A stretch of 32,707 nucleotides of DNA from Acidobacteriaceae bacterium (GTDB lineage Bacteria > Acidobacteriota > Terriglobia > Terriglobales > Acidobacteriaceae): contig JABFXN010000261.1 in assembly GCA_013361705.1 (NCBI GenBank), positions 1-32,707 on the forward strand, written 5' to 3'. The notes below the pieces were generated by a model, which was not told the origin of the DNA, ran no database searches, and was given only the letters and a program-made list of their open reading frames with translations. This document shows positions 1 through 6,928 of the stretch, piece after piece. The first letter of the stretch is position 1. Every line of letters begins with the position of its first letter. The position numbers and the translations under genes are program-made.

Positions 1-466
1 TCGCGAATGGAGTCGGCGTAAATCCTACGACTGAACTCACATTCAGAATGCGTCCCCGGCCGCGGGCCATCATGCTGGGTGCGATCATGCGCGTCAGCTC
101 CATCAGCGCCATGATATTGACCTGCACGATCGCATGTAGTCGCTCGACTGAAACTTGTGTTACCGGTCCGTGGTGACTGAAGCCCGCATTGTTCACCAGC
201 ACATCGATCTCTGCTTCACGCGCCTCGAGTTCCGCTTTGATCTGTGCGGCTGCTCCCGGTTGCGAGAGATCGATCGCTGATATCTGTGTCGCGGCGCCCT
301 GCTTATGTGTCAGCACCTCGGCCAGTTGCTGGAGCCGTTCTTCCCGCCGCGCCACCAGCACCAGATCGTAGCCGTGCGCGGCCAGCACCTGTGCCAGCTC
401 CCATCCAATGCCGCTGCTCGCACCGGTAACCAGCGCTAACGGCCTCTTTTGTTTGTTAGAAGACAT
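1..466 (-). CDS. SDR-family NAD(P)-dependent oxidoreductase, 3' part outside window
   Basis: Short-chain dehydrogenase/reductase; only the first 155 residues lie in the window because the gene runs off base 1. The N-terminal cofactor motif TGASSGIG is at residues 14-21, the structural NNAG motif at 92-95, and the strand carrying the catalytic serine (ILNVSSVVG) at 141-149. The YxxxK motif would be beyond the edge. The start is the ATG at 466-464, preceded by a GAGGG ribosome site. It begins 8 bases after the end of the broken TRIC gene, so the two look like one transcript. The substrate cannot be told; the N-terminal half resembles general SDRs of the YdfG or DltE type. Family assignment is firm, function open. 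Confidence 0.9.
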   Translation of the reverse strand, partial: MSSNKQKRPLALVTGASSGIGWELAQVLAAHGYDLVLVARREERLQQLAEVLTHKQGAATQISAIDLSQPGAAAQIKAELEAREAEIDVLVNNAGFSHHGPVTQVSVERLHAIVQVNIMALMELTRMIAPSMMARGRGRILNVSSVVGFTPTPFA

Positions 467-473
467 CGTTCCC

Positions 474-1118
474 TCAGGCTCCAATCTTCGGCAGGCTCCA
501 TCCCCGCCATACGCTCAACATGCGCAGAACGAAGCAGGAGATGCCGCCGGCCAGCGCCGCCAGGCTGGGATGCAGCCGCAGTGCCCGCACCGAGATCACC
601 ATCACCGCTGCGCCGAGAAGCGCTGCAGATGCATAGATATCCGTTCGCAGTATTCCCGGAATCGTATTCAGGAAGATGTCGCGGATCGTTCCCCCACCTC
701 AGCCGGTAATTGTTCCCAGTAAAACCGCCATCATCGGATGCATGCCGAATTCCAAAGCCTTGGTCGCTCCAGCGATGGCAAACAACGAGAGCCCAGCCGC
801 ATCCAAAGCTGTGATCAGGACCGAGCTGGCCTGCTGCGCCACTGTTCCATGAAAGAGAAATGCCAGCATGCCGCCGGTAAAAGCGATGGCTCCATATCGC
901 CAGTCTTTGATCGATGCGGGCGGCGTAGCCCCGATCAGCAGGTCGCGGACGATGCCTCCACCAACAGCAGTAGTAAAGGCCAGCACCAAAATGCCGAAAA
1001 GGTCCATAGCACCGCGAATACCCGCGAGGGCGCCCTCCATGGCAAACAGGAGCGTACCGGCAAAGTCAGCGGTCAACAACACGAGGTCAAGGCCGCGGCG
1101 TAGTTTGGGTGTATCCAT
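474..1118 (-). pseudogene. TRIC-type (UPF0126) membrane channel gene with in-frame TGA
   Basis: Trimeric intracellular cation channel family (bacterial UPF0126/YicG-like), an inner-membrane protein of about 205-215 residues built from two repeats, each with a GGG-x-(V/I)-RD motif. From the ATG at 1118-1116 the first repeat is intact (AVGGGIVRDLL, around residues 51-61). The reading frame meets TGA at 701-699, right after LLGTITG at residue 139. After the TGA the same frame continues without another stop to TGA at 476-474, giving GGGTIRDIFLN, which is exactly the second-repeat motif, and the expected remaining helices. The total would be 214 codons, the normal family length. So a single stop codon, not a frameshift, splits the gene. 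It could be a recent nonsense mutation, a sequencing error, or recoding. Nearly all of the normal length remains in frame. Confidence 0.85.
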
Positions 1119-1217
1119 CTCTCTTCCCCCAAAGGTAACGGTACCTTGGGCACGTACACGCGTAAATTGCTATCAAGTTCCCCTGAGTGGGGCCGATGAG
1201 CGGATTGAGCCATCATT

Positions 1218-1466
1218 ATGACTACTCTCGCCTTCGCCTATTTCGCTGTGAATACGCTGCTCGCTCTGGGCATGCACGCCACCACGATGCGCTCCACGCT
1301 GGAGCGCCCACGCGTTCTTGAGTTTCTTGCCTTCTTCGTTTTCTTCCTTATCGCTGGTCTGCCGCTGATGCTCGGCGCCATCGTTATCGGAGCAATCAGC
1401 TACAAGCGCGCCGGCCGCCGCCCCTCGATGCCATCCGGCATTCCGCAGCTCCGCATCGTCCGCTAA
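1218..1466 (+). CDS. small two-helix membrane protein, unknown
   Basis: Product of 82 residues, not recognised. It has two hydrophobic stretches, about residues 4-20 and 36-62, joined by a short polar loop (TTMRSTLERPR). It ends in a basic, proline-containing tail (YKRAGRRPSMPSG). It is divergent from the broken TRIC gene, with about 100 bases between the two starts. No clear ribosome site precedes the ATG. Composition and codon use look coding on this strand; the longer reading frame on the other strand has poor protein-like composition. Moderate support only. Confidence 0.5.
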   Translation: MTTLAFAYFAVNTLLALGMHATTMRSTLERPRVLEFLAFFVFFLIAGLPLMLGAIVIGAISYKRAGRRPSMPSGIPQLRIVR

Positions 1467-1505
1467 GCCGTACTCACAGGCCGAAGGCGGGAATGATCTC
1501 GTTAT

Positions 1506-1533
1506 CCCACGCTTCACCTTCGGTGAGCGTGGG
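1506..1533. terminator. intergenic hairpin between convergent genes
   Basis: The arms CCCACGCTTCAC and GTGAGCGTGGG pair over 11 bp with one bulged T around a CTTCG loop. It lies between the converging small membrane gene (ends 1466) and the methyltransferase gene (ends 1578). No long T-run follows on either strand, so it may be a weak or Rho-assisted terminator. Confidence 0.45.
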
Positions 1534-1542
1534 GTATACGTA

Positions 1543-1576
1543 TTCTTCAATTCTTCAATTCTTCGATTATTCAATT
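1543..1576. repeat. 8-bp tandem array (ATTCTTCA type)
   Basis: Four degenerate octamers, ATTCTTCA twice, then ATTCTTCG and ATTATTCA, followed by ATTG. The array ends one base before the stop codon of the minus-strand methyltransferase gene. It is the same octamer family that bounds the repeat elements at 27632-27792 and 29131-29300. Confidence 0.7.
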
Positions 1577-1577
1577 G

Positions 1578-2300
1578 CTACTTTGTGAACGCCCGCGCCA
1601 CCAACGCTGCGCCCCACGAGATGATGATGCCGCGCAGAATCAGCCATGCATCCCATTGCCAGCCGAGTAGAAGGAAACTGGCCGCAACTCCAAGGAAGTA
1701 GATCTCGCCTAGAATCGCCTGCCCCCATGCAGGTTGTACCCCACCAGCAGGAACACGAGGCTGCAGGCTGGGAAACAGCCGCGGCACAGTTGCCCTGTAG
1801 CTCACGTACGCTGCGCGCCGCTGTTCTTCGAGGAACGCCTCCTCACGCAGAATCAGGCGGAACTGAAACACCGTAACCAGCACCACCGCCAGCAATGCCG
1901 CCAGCGGCTGCATCAGCACGGCAACCCCCAACGTATGCAGAATGCTGCCCAGGTACAGCGGATTGCGCGTATAGCGATACGGGCCATCGGCGATGACACG
2001 TTCGCCGTGCATGCCAGAGTCCTCGACGACTCCAGCACCGATGTAGGCTGTGCCCCAGATCCGCAGCCAGGCTCCCGCGCAGGCCAGTAGCGCGGCCAGC
2101 ACCAGCACAGTCTCAGTTGCCGTAGCGAAGCCGAGGCCGGCGCCTTTCATCAGACCACCGGAGAGCTCGACCCACATCGACTGGCGGCCGACATTCATCC
2201 AGCCCTTATTCCACGGGGCAGTAAAGCCGACGATGAAGATAACAGCGTGAATCAGGTACCGCAGGCGATACTCAAGCGCGGTCGCGCGCAGCCACTTCAT
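1578..2300 (-). CDS. isoprenylcysteine/phospholipid methyltransferase-like membrane protein
   Basis: Integral membrane methyltransferase of the ICMT/PEMT superfamily, 240 residues with about five or six hydrophobic segments. The SAM-binding signature GPYRYTRNPLYLG is at residues 106-118 and the following glutamate pair (LREEAFLEEQ) at 151-160, the usual arrangement for this fold. The substrate is unknown; relatives methylate isoprenylcysteine, phospholipids or small hydrophobic compounds. A further hydrophobic extension (residues 195-235) follows the catalytic core. Its ATG overlaps the parB stop as ATGA (2300-2297), so it should be translationally coupled to parB, an unexpected partner. Its own stop abuts the octamer array at 1543-1576. 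Confidence 0.8.
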   Translation of the reverse strand: MKWLRATALEYRLRYLIHAVIFIVGFTAPWNKGWMNVGRQSMWVELSGGLMKGAGLGFATATETVLVLAALLACAGAWLRIWGTAYIGAGVVEDSGMHGERVIADGPYRYTRNPLYLGSILHTLGVAVLMQPLAALLAVVLVTVFQFRLILREEAFLEEQRRAAYVSYRATVPRLFPSLQPRVPAGGVQPAWGQAILGEIYFLGVAASFLLLGWQWDAWLILRGIIISWGAALVARAFTK

Positions 2301-3208
2301 GCCAGCGCCTCGAGCAGACGGTCGAAGTCGTCGACATTGGCATACTCGATGACGACCCGGCCCTTGCCATTCTTGTCCTCGATCCGTACCTTCAAGCCAA
2401 GCGTCCGCTGCAGCTTGGTCTGGGCTTCCTTCACATTGGGATCGATTGGCGGCTCTTCCACTTTCTCGACCTTGCCCAGCTTGCGCTCTGGATTGAGCTG
2501 GTTCTGCACAAACGTCTCAGTCGCGCGGACGGACATGCCCATCTGCACAACTTTAAGTGCCGCCTTTTCAATAAGTTGCGCGTCTTCAAGGGCCAGCAGC
2601 GAACGCGCATGCCCGAAGGTGATCTCTCCCACTTCTACCCGGGCCTGGACCGATTCCGGTAACTTCAACAAACGAAGGAAGTTAGCAACGCTGGCGCGAT
2701 CCTTGCCGGTGCGCTTGGCCATCTGTTCCTGGGTCAGGCCGAACTCGCTCGACAGCCGATGATAGGCCTTGGCCTGTTCCATCGGGTTCAGATCGGCGCG
2801 CTGCAGGTTCTCGACGATGGTGATCTCCATCGCCTGTTCGTTGGAGACCTCTTTGATGATGGCGGGAACGGTCGTCTTACCTGCGCGCTGCGAAGCCAGC
2901 CAGCGGCGCTCGCCGGCGATGAGCTGAAACTTGCCGCCAGGGAGCGGACGCACCAGGATAGGCTGAGCCACGCCCAGTTCCGCAATCGATGCACTCAACT
3001 CCGCCAGCGCCGTTTCATCGAACCGGCTGCGCGTCTGGTAGGGGTTGCGTTCGATCGCCTCGACTGGAATCTCTTTCGGTTTGCCCTCGATGATGGTGAC
3101 GGAGGGGGCGGTGGGCGGTGGGGCGACGGGTTCGGCAGCCGGCTTCTTGGAGGGAAGCAGGGCTTCCAGACCTTTCCCCAGTGCGGCGCGTTTGGCTCCA
3201 GTGCTCAT
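2297..3208 (-). CDS. parB: chromosome-partitioning protein ParB
   Basis: ParB/Spo0J CTP-dependent DNA clamp that loads at parS and recruits ParA and SMC; 303 residues, normal length. The N-terminal ParA-contact segment is ALGKGLEALLP (9-19). The CTP-binding ParB/Srx domain follows, with the GERRW motif at 99-103 and ENLQRADLNPMEQA at 133-146. The helix-turn-helix that reads parS is about 152-205 (LTQEQMAKRTGKDRASVANFLRLL). A linker precedes the C-terminal dimerisation domain (about 255-303). An AGGAG ribosome site precedes the ATG. It lies 104 bases downstream of parA and overlaps the following methyltransferase gene by 4 bases. Target parS sites are at 4242-4778. Confidence 0.97.
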   Translation of the reverse strand: MSTGAKRAALGKGLEALLPSKKPAAEPVAPPPTAPSVTIIEGKPKEIPVEAIERNPYQTRSRFDETALAELSASIAELGVAQPILVRPLPGGKFQLIAGERRWLASQRAGKTTVPAIIKEVSNEQAMEITIVENLQRADLNPMEQAKAYHRLSSEFGLTQEQMAKRTGKDRASVANFLRLLKLPESVQARVEVGEITFGHARSLLALEDAQLIEKAALKVVQMGMSVRATETFVQNQLNPERKLGKVEKVEEPPIDPNVKEAQTKLQRTLGLKVRIEDKNGKGRVVIEYANVDDFDRLLEALA

Positions 3209-3312
3209 GGTTGAACGACTCCTGAGATGAGAAAACAGAGATCAGAGAAAAACTTCATCGGCCGGCCTACGGCTCATTGTGTAAGGACTACCCGACCCAT
3301 CCTGCAAAATTA

Positions 3313-4155
3313 CTACTTGTTGTAGGGCCAGAATTTGAACTCCTGCCCCGTTTTCGCTGCCTTGGCGCGTTCTTTCGCTTTCGGGCTTTCGATCTTGTTG
3401 CGCTTCAACAGTTCCAGCGCCAGGTCGCGGTAGGCATCGGACCCACGTGACCGAGGATCGTAGACCATCACCGGCTTTCCATGGCTGGGAGCCTCCGCCA
3501 GACGTACATTGCGGGGAATGGTGGTCTTCAGCAGCTTGTCCCCAAAGAACTCCTGAAGATTCGCCGTAACCTGCTGCGCTAGATTGGTGCGCTCGTCATA
3601 CATGGTCATCAGCACTCCTTCGAGCGCCAGGCCAGGATTGAAAGCCTGGGAGACCCGGTCCAGCGTACTCATCAGTTCGCTGATGCCTTCCAGGGCGAAG
3701 TACTCGGCTTGCATTGGAACGAGTAGACCGTCGGAGGCGACCAGCGCATTCAGGGTCAGAAGATCCAGGGCGGGCGGGCAGTCCAGCAGGATGAAGGGAA
3801 AACGCTCCCGCAGCGGCGCCAGGGCATCCCGCAGCCGGAACTCTCGGCGATCCTGTTGGATAAGCTCAATGGTGGCGCCGATCAGGTTCTTGCTCGAAGG
3901 GATCAACTTCAAGGTCCCGATCTCGGTCGTGAGCATGGCGGCGTCCGGCGTGACGGCGGTCATTAGAACGTCGTAGGTCGATGCTCGCTCGTCATCCCGA
4001 CCGAAACCGAGGCCGCCGGTGGAGTTTGCCTGGGGATCGATATCGATCAACAGGGTATCCAGGCCTTCCAAGGCAATGGCGGCAGAGAGGTTGATGGCAG
4101 TCGTCGTCTTACCGACGCCGCCCTTCTGATTCACTATGGCGAGAACCTTGCTCAT
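3313..4155 (-). CDS. parA: chromosome-partitioning ATPase ParA (Soj)
   Basis: Deviant Walker-type ATPase that forms the nucleoid-bound gradient used by ParB-parS to segregate origins; 280 residues. The deviant Walker A KGGVGKTT is at residues 11-18, switch region DIDPQANSTGG around 38-48, and Walker B LLDCPP around 124-129. There is no N-terminal DNA-binding extension, so it is the chromosomal type Ib form rather than a plasmid ParA. The start at 4155 is chosen because the protein begins directly with the conserved MSKVLAIVNQKGG. No clear Shine-Dalgarno is visible. It is the first gene of parA-parB-methyltransferase and lies downstream of rsmG, the classical rsmG-parAB order. Confidence 0.97.
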   Translation of the reverse strand: MSKVLAIVNQKGGVGKTTTAINLSAAIALEGLDTLLIDIDPQANSTGGLGFGRDDERASTYDVLMTAVTPDAAMLTTEIGTLKLIPSSKNLIGATIELIQQDRREFRLRDALAPLRERFPFILLDCPPALDLLTLNALVASDGLLVPMQAEYFALEGISELMSTLDRVSQAFNPGLALEGVLMTMYDERTNLAQQVTANLQEFFGDKLLKTTIPRNVRLAEAPSHGKPVMVYDPRSRGSDAYRDLALELLKRNKIESPKAKERAKAAKTGQEFKFWPYNK

Positions 4156-4241
4156 GGGAACAGACTTGAGCGTACGGGAGGGGCGATACGAGGTTCAATA
4201 TGCAGGCCTCGGATACCTGTGGAACGAAGGTGGAAAAGTGT

Positions 4242-4257
4242 TGTTCCACGTGGAACA
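4242..4257. other. parS site 1
   Basis: Perfect 16-bp palindrome TGTTCCACGTGGAACA. It differs from the widespread bacterial parS TGTTTCACGTGAAACA only in one symmetric pair of positions. It lies 87 bases upstream of the parA start. The sequence match is direct; ParB binding is inferred. Confidence 0.9.
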
Positions 4258-4329
4258 CCTGTGACGAAAACCCGCGCCAGTGCTCTTCGAGAGGCATTCC
4301 GGGAGTTTTCCACCGGGAAAGAATGGGAA

Positions 4330-4380
4330 GTTGGAAAAGGTTGAAAGTTGCAAGCGGAAAGTGGAAGAGGCGAGGCATAG
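4330..4380. repeat. 7-bp GTTGAAA-type array with adjoining conserved segment
   Basis: Degenerate heptamers (GTTGGAA, AGGTTGAAAGTTGCAAG, CGGAAAGTGGAAGA) are followed by GGCGAGGCATAG. The trailing segment corresponds to GGTACGGCATGGG beside the array at 17921, so array and segment travel together. Confidence 0.6.
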
Positions 4381-4414
4381 GCTGAGCAGCCGATTTTGCT
4401 CCCGAAACGCCGGA

Positions 4415-4430
4415 TGTTCCACGTGGAACG
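4415..4430. other. parS site 2
   Basis: TGTTCCACGTGGAACG, identical to site 1 except for the last base (15 of 16). It lies in the non-coding space between parA and rsmG. Confidence 0.85.
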
Positions 4431-4455
4431 CCCGGATCGCTCCGAATCCGCACGG

Positions 4456-4518
4456 ACCGGGTGCCCTAGGTCCCGCTCTTGGGACCGGGGAGTTCGAGCG
4501 AAGCTCGAACCGGTTTTC
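4456..4518 (+). repeat. double-hairpin palindromic element, copy 1
   Basis: Begins ACCGGGTGCCCTAGGTCCC. The first hairpin pairs GGTCCC with GGGACC. The second pairs TTCGAGC with GCTCGAA around the loop GAA. It ends in a TTTT run. It is oriented head-to-head with copy 2 at 4655-4718. Confidence 0.75.
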
Positions 4519-4580
4519 TGTTCTTCAGCATGTCGGCCGGATGGCGTCGCAGCGGTTGAACCGCTCAGTAGACAACTCAA

Positions 4581-4596
4581 TGTTCCACGTGGAACA
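4581..4596. other. parS site 3
   Basis: Perfect TGTTCCACGTGGAACA. It is located between two inverted copies of the palindromic repeat (4456-4518 and 4655-4718), so the site sits in the centre of a 263-bp inverted-repeat structure. Confidence 0.9.
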
Positions 4597-4654
4597 GATC
4601 TCTTGGTTGCCATCTGAACGACCTAGCTGCTTCTCTCTTCCTCTGCCCCGGGCA

Positions 4655-4718
4655 AAAACTACAGTTCGAGCTTCGCTCGAATGCCCAGGTCCCAGAATCG
4701 GGACCCGGGGCACCCGGA
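4655..4718 (-). repeat. double-hairpin palindromic element, copy 2 (inverted)
   Basis: The reverse strand reads CCGGGTGCCCCGGGTCCC, then a hairpin pairing GGTCCC with GGGACC, then ATTCGAGCGAAGCTCGAA and a T-rich end. It is the mirror of copy 1, with TTCGAGC/GCTCGAA arms in place of the TTCGCGC/GCGCGAA arms seen in other copies. The arms therefore co-vary. Confidence 0.75.
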
Positions 4719-4755
4719 TTATGGACGTGCGGAAGATTGTTCAAGCGGGGATGAC

Positions 4756-5385
4756 TTAGGCATGTTCCACGTGGAACAAAGCTACTACCCCATCCACCGA
4801 CCCGGGCAACGGCGAAACGAACTTCGCGGCCCGGCCTAACGCTTCAACCTGGACACTGGTCGTCAGCAGCATCAAGCCCCCTCCCGACCGAACCAGTCCC
4901 TCCGCCACCGGAATCATCTCCTGCATCTTGTCCACGGCCCGCATCGCGACGACATCGAAACTCCTGGCTCGTTTTTCCCTCTCAGCGAGCTTTTCCGCCC
5001 GGTCTGCCCAAACCTCTGTCTTCAGCCCCAGAGTCCGTACCGCTTCCCGCAGAAACGCCGCCTTCTTTCCTTGGGACTCCGCCAGCGTTACTTCAATCTC
5101 AGGCCGCAAGATCTGAATCGGAATCCCGGGAAATCCACCCCCGGACCCCAGATCGAGCATTGTCTCCGCCCCCTCCGGTACCAAGCCCCCGGCGAAGAGG
5201 CTCTCCCCAAAGTGCCGGCGCACCATCTCCTCCGGCTGCCGGATCGCTGTCAGATTTGTCCGGGCATTCCACTTCAGCAGCAGGTCTAAGTACTCCGACA
5301 ATTTCTCCGCAACACCGGCGGGCACACCGGCAGGCAGATACGGTTGCAGTAAAGACTCCAGGGTTTCCAGCGAAAGCGTAGCCAT
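4756..5385 (-). CDS. rsmG: 16S rRNA (guanine527-N7)-methyltransferase RsmG (GidB)
   Basis: SAM-dependent methyltransferase that makes m7G527 in 16S rRNA; 209 residues from the ATG at 5385, typical length. It shows the family WNARTNLTAI motif near the N-terminus, the SAM-binding loop DLGSGGGFPGIP around residues 78-89, and the following ESQGKKAAFLREA. An in-frame TTG at 5391 would add two residues; neither start has a good ribosome site. The last codons encode LFHVEHA because they are made of parS site 4. It is the upstream neighbour of parAB, as in many bacteria, though mnmG is not on its other side here. Confidence 0.95.
   Translation of the reverse strand: MATLSLETLESLLQPYLPAGVPAGVAEKLSEYLDLLLKWNARTNLTAIRQPEEMVRRHFGESLFAGGLVPEGAETMLDLGSGGGFPGIPIQILRPEIEVTLAESQGKKAAFLREAVRTLGLKTEVWADRAEKLAEREKRARSFDVVAMRAVDKMQEMIPVAEGLVRSGGGLMLLTTSVQVEALGRAAKFVSPLPGSVDGVVALFHVEHA
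4763..4778. other. parS site 4, inside the 3' end of rsmG
   Basis: Perfect TGTTCCACGTGGAACA within coding sequence. It fixes the rsmG C-terminus as LFHVEH, five codons read through the palindrome just before the final Ala and TAA. The spacing between the four sites is 173, 166 and 182 bases, nearly even. Confidence 0.9.
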
Positions 5386-5434
5386 CGCCAAGAAGTCTAT
5401 CGCCCGCAGCTAAATTCGGCCGAATTCAAAGGTT

Positions 5435-5443
5435 TGTGGATAA
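5435..5443 (-). promoter_or_regulatory. single perfect DnaA box
   Basis: The reverse strand reads TTATCCACA, the consensus DnaA box, in the 147-base gap between the divergent rsmG and lpxC genes. Flanking GGTTT and AAACC arms make it part of a small palindrome. Only one perfect box is present, with no AT-rich unwinding region beside it, so it is more likely regulatory or accidental than an origin. Confidence 0.4.
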
Positions 5444-5532
5444 ACCAAACGATTAACTGTGTCATTTTTGCCACATCCCCACTTCTTTGAATCGGGGCTA
5501 CTCTGACTCTCGTCACAAGTTTGGGACGGTGA

Positions 5533-6456
5533 TTGGAACGAGTGTCAGGTAAGCCCCATTACGAACGCACCATCGCCTCGGAGATCAGCTTCTCCGGTAT
5601 TGGCCTTCACTCCGGAGCCCCTGTCGCCCTGCGCCTTATCCCTGCCCCCGCAGGGTCAGGCATCGTGTTTCGCCGCACCGATCTGGACGGCTTCGAGATT
5701 CCCGCCAACAACCGCAACGTCGCCAAGGTCAGCTACGCCACCAGCCTGATGCGCCAGGGCGTACTCATCTCTACAACCGAGCATCTGCTCTCTGCCCTTA
5801 TTGGTTACGGCATCGACAACGTCATCGTCGAGATTGACAATCTCGAGCTCCCGATCCTCGATGGCTCTGCCGGACCGTACGTGACGGAGTTCGAACGCGT
5901 CGGCGGCCGGCAGCAGCGCCGCAAACGGGAGTACATCCGCATCCTCAAAGAGGTCGAGGTTCGCGAGGGCGATAAGTTCATCGGGGTCTATCCCGGCACC
6001 GGTTACCAGATCGACTACCTCATCGACTTCCCCTCCCCCATCGGCCGGGAACGTTTCCTCGGCGACCTTGAGACCGGAGCCTACACTGACCTCATCGCTC
6101 CTGCTCGCACCTTCGGTTGGAAGGAAGATGAGGCTAAGCTTCGCGACATGGGTCTCATCCGCGGAGTCTCCGAACAGTCGGCCATCATCCTGACCCGCGT
6201 CGGCGTCCAGAATGGCCCCCTTCGTTTCCCAGACGAGTTCGTCCGCCACAAGGTGCTCGACCTTATCGGCGACCTCGCCCTTGCAGGCCGCCGCATCCAG
6301 GGCCGCGTCGTGGCCGAGCGCGCCGGGCACGCCATGCACACCGCCCTCGTGTCCCAGCTCATGAAAGACCGCTCCACCTGGGAGCTGGCCTACGTCTACG
6401 ACGAGGAGGCCGCCGAATCCGACGCCTTCGCAGGCCTGCAGCCCGTCCATGCCTAA
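5533..6456 (+). CDS. lpxC: UDP-3-O-acyl-N-acetylglucosamine deacetylase LpxC
   Basis: Zinc amidase of the first committed step of lipid A synthesis. About 307 residues, normal length, both beta-alpha domains present. Residue numbers are from the TTG at 5533. The zinc ligands are visible as TTEH (H84) and HKVLD (H239, D243); the catalytic histidine is in AGHAMH (H266). Other family motifs are GIGLHSG (22-28), LDGSAGP (109-115) and ARTFG (191-195). The start is either TTG at 5533 or GTG at 5542, with no decisive ribosome site. It overlaps folK by 8 bases. It shows that the cell has a lipopolysaccharide-type outer membrane. Confidence 0.96.
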   Translation: MERVSGKPHYERTIASEISFSGIGLHSGAPVALRLIPAPAGSGIVFRRTDLDGFEIPANNRNVAKVSYATSLMRQGVLISTTEHLLSALIGYGIDNVIVEIDNLELPILDGSAGPYVTEFERVGGRQQRRKREYIRILKEVEVREGDKFIGVYPGTGYQIDYLIDFPSPIGRERFLGDLETGAYTDLIAPARTFGWKEDEAKLRDMGLIRGVSEQSAIILTRVGVQNGPLRFPDEFVRHKVLDLIGDLALAGRRIQGRVVAERAGHAMHTALVSQLMKDRSTWELAYVYDEEAAESDAFAGLQPVHA

Positions 6457-6919
6457 AGCTGCCATCGCTCTTGGCTCCAATCTAGGTGACCGGCAAGAGC
6501 ACTTATCCACGGCAATTCAGCAACTTAGCGGACTTGGCCGGATGATTGCTGTCTCCACCTTCCGCGAAACCGCCCCGGTCGGCTATGTCGACCAGCCTCA
6601 TTTTCTCAATGGAGCCTGCCTGCTTGAGACGGAGTTAACTCCTTTGGTTCTCCTGCGGGAAATGCTCGAAATCGAGCGCAAAATGGGTCGAAATCGCGCC
6701 CTCGTGCCGCAAAAAGGCCCTCGTGTGCTGGATCTCGATCTCCTGCTCTACGACGATCTCGTCCTCCATGAATCTGGACTTACGCTCCCCCACCCGGCGA
6801 TGCATGAGCGCCTGTTTGTACTGGAGCCGTTAGCGGAGATCGCACCGGAGTGGGTCCATCCGGTTCTCGGACAGAGTGTCCGAGAGATTCTTCATAGCCA
6901 ATCCGGTACTCCCATGTAA
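6449..6919 (+). CDS. folK: 6-hydroxymethyl-7,8-dihydropterin pyrophosphokinase FolK
   Basis: Transfers pyrophosphate from ATP to 6-hydroxymethyl-dihydropterin in folate synthesis. 156 residues, typical of the single-domain enzyme. It has the N-terminal ALGSNLGDR (7-15), the ETAPVG pterin-side loop (39-44), the metal/ATP motif KGPRVLDLDLLLYDD (about 89-103), and the C-terminal LPHPAMHERLFVLEPLAEI. The ATG at 6449 lies inside the last codons of lpxC, so translation is probably coupled. Pairing with lpxC is not functional; it looks like a compact housekeeping transcript. Confidence 0.95.
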   Translation: MPKAAIALGSNLGDRQEHLSTAIQQLSGLGRMIAVSTFRETAPVGYVDQPHFLNGACLLETELTPLVLLREMLEIERKMGRNRALVPQKGPRVLDLDLLLYDDLVLHESGLTLPHPAMHERLFVLEPLAEIAPEWVHPVLGQSVREILHSQSGTPM

Positions 6920-6928
6920 GCTCGCCAA

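Noticed and set aside
699-701. Selenocysteine explanation for the TGA in the TRIC gene
   Set aside because: No convincing SECIS hairpin is seen just after the TGA and the position is a glycine-rich turn, not a redox site. Kept only as a remote option.
1173-1574. 133-codon minus-strand ORF over the small membrane gene
   Set aside because: Composition is not protein-like and it reads through the intergenic hairpin and octamer array.
5656-6510. 284-codon minus-strand open frame across lpxC
   Set aside because: Antisense of lpxC, whose zinc ligands and length are intact.
6503-6511. DnaA-box-like TTATCCACG in folK, and TTATCCACC in the EAL gene near 9724
   Set aside because: Inside coding sequence, imperfect and isolated; expected by chance.
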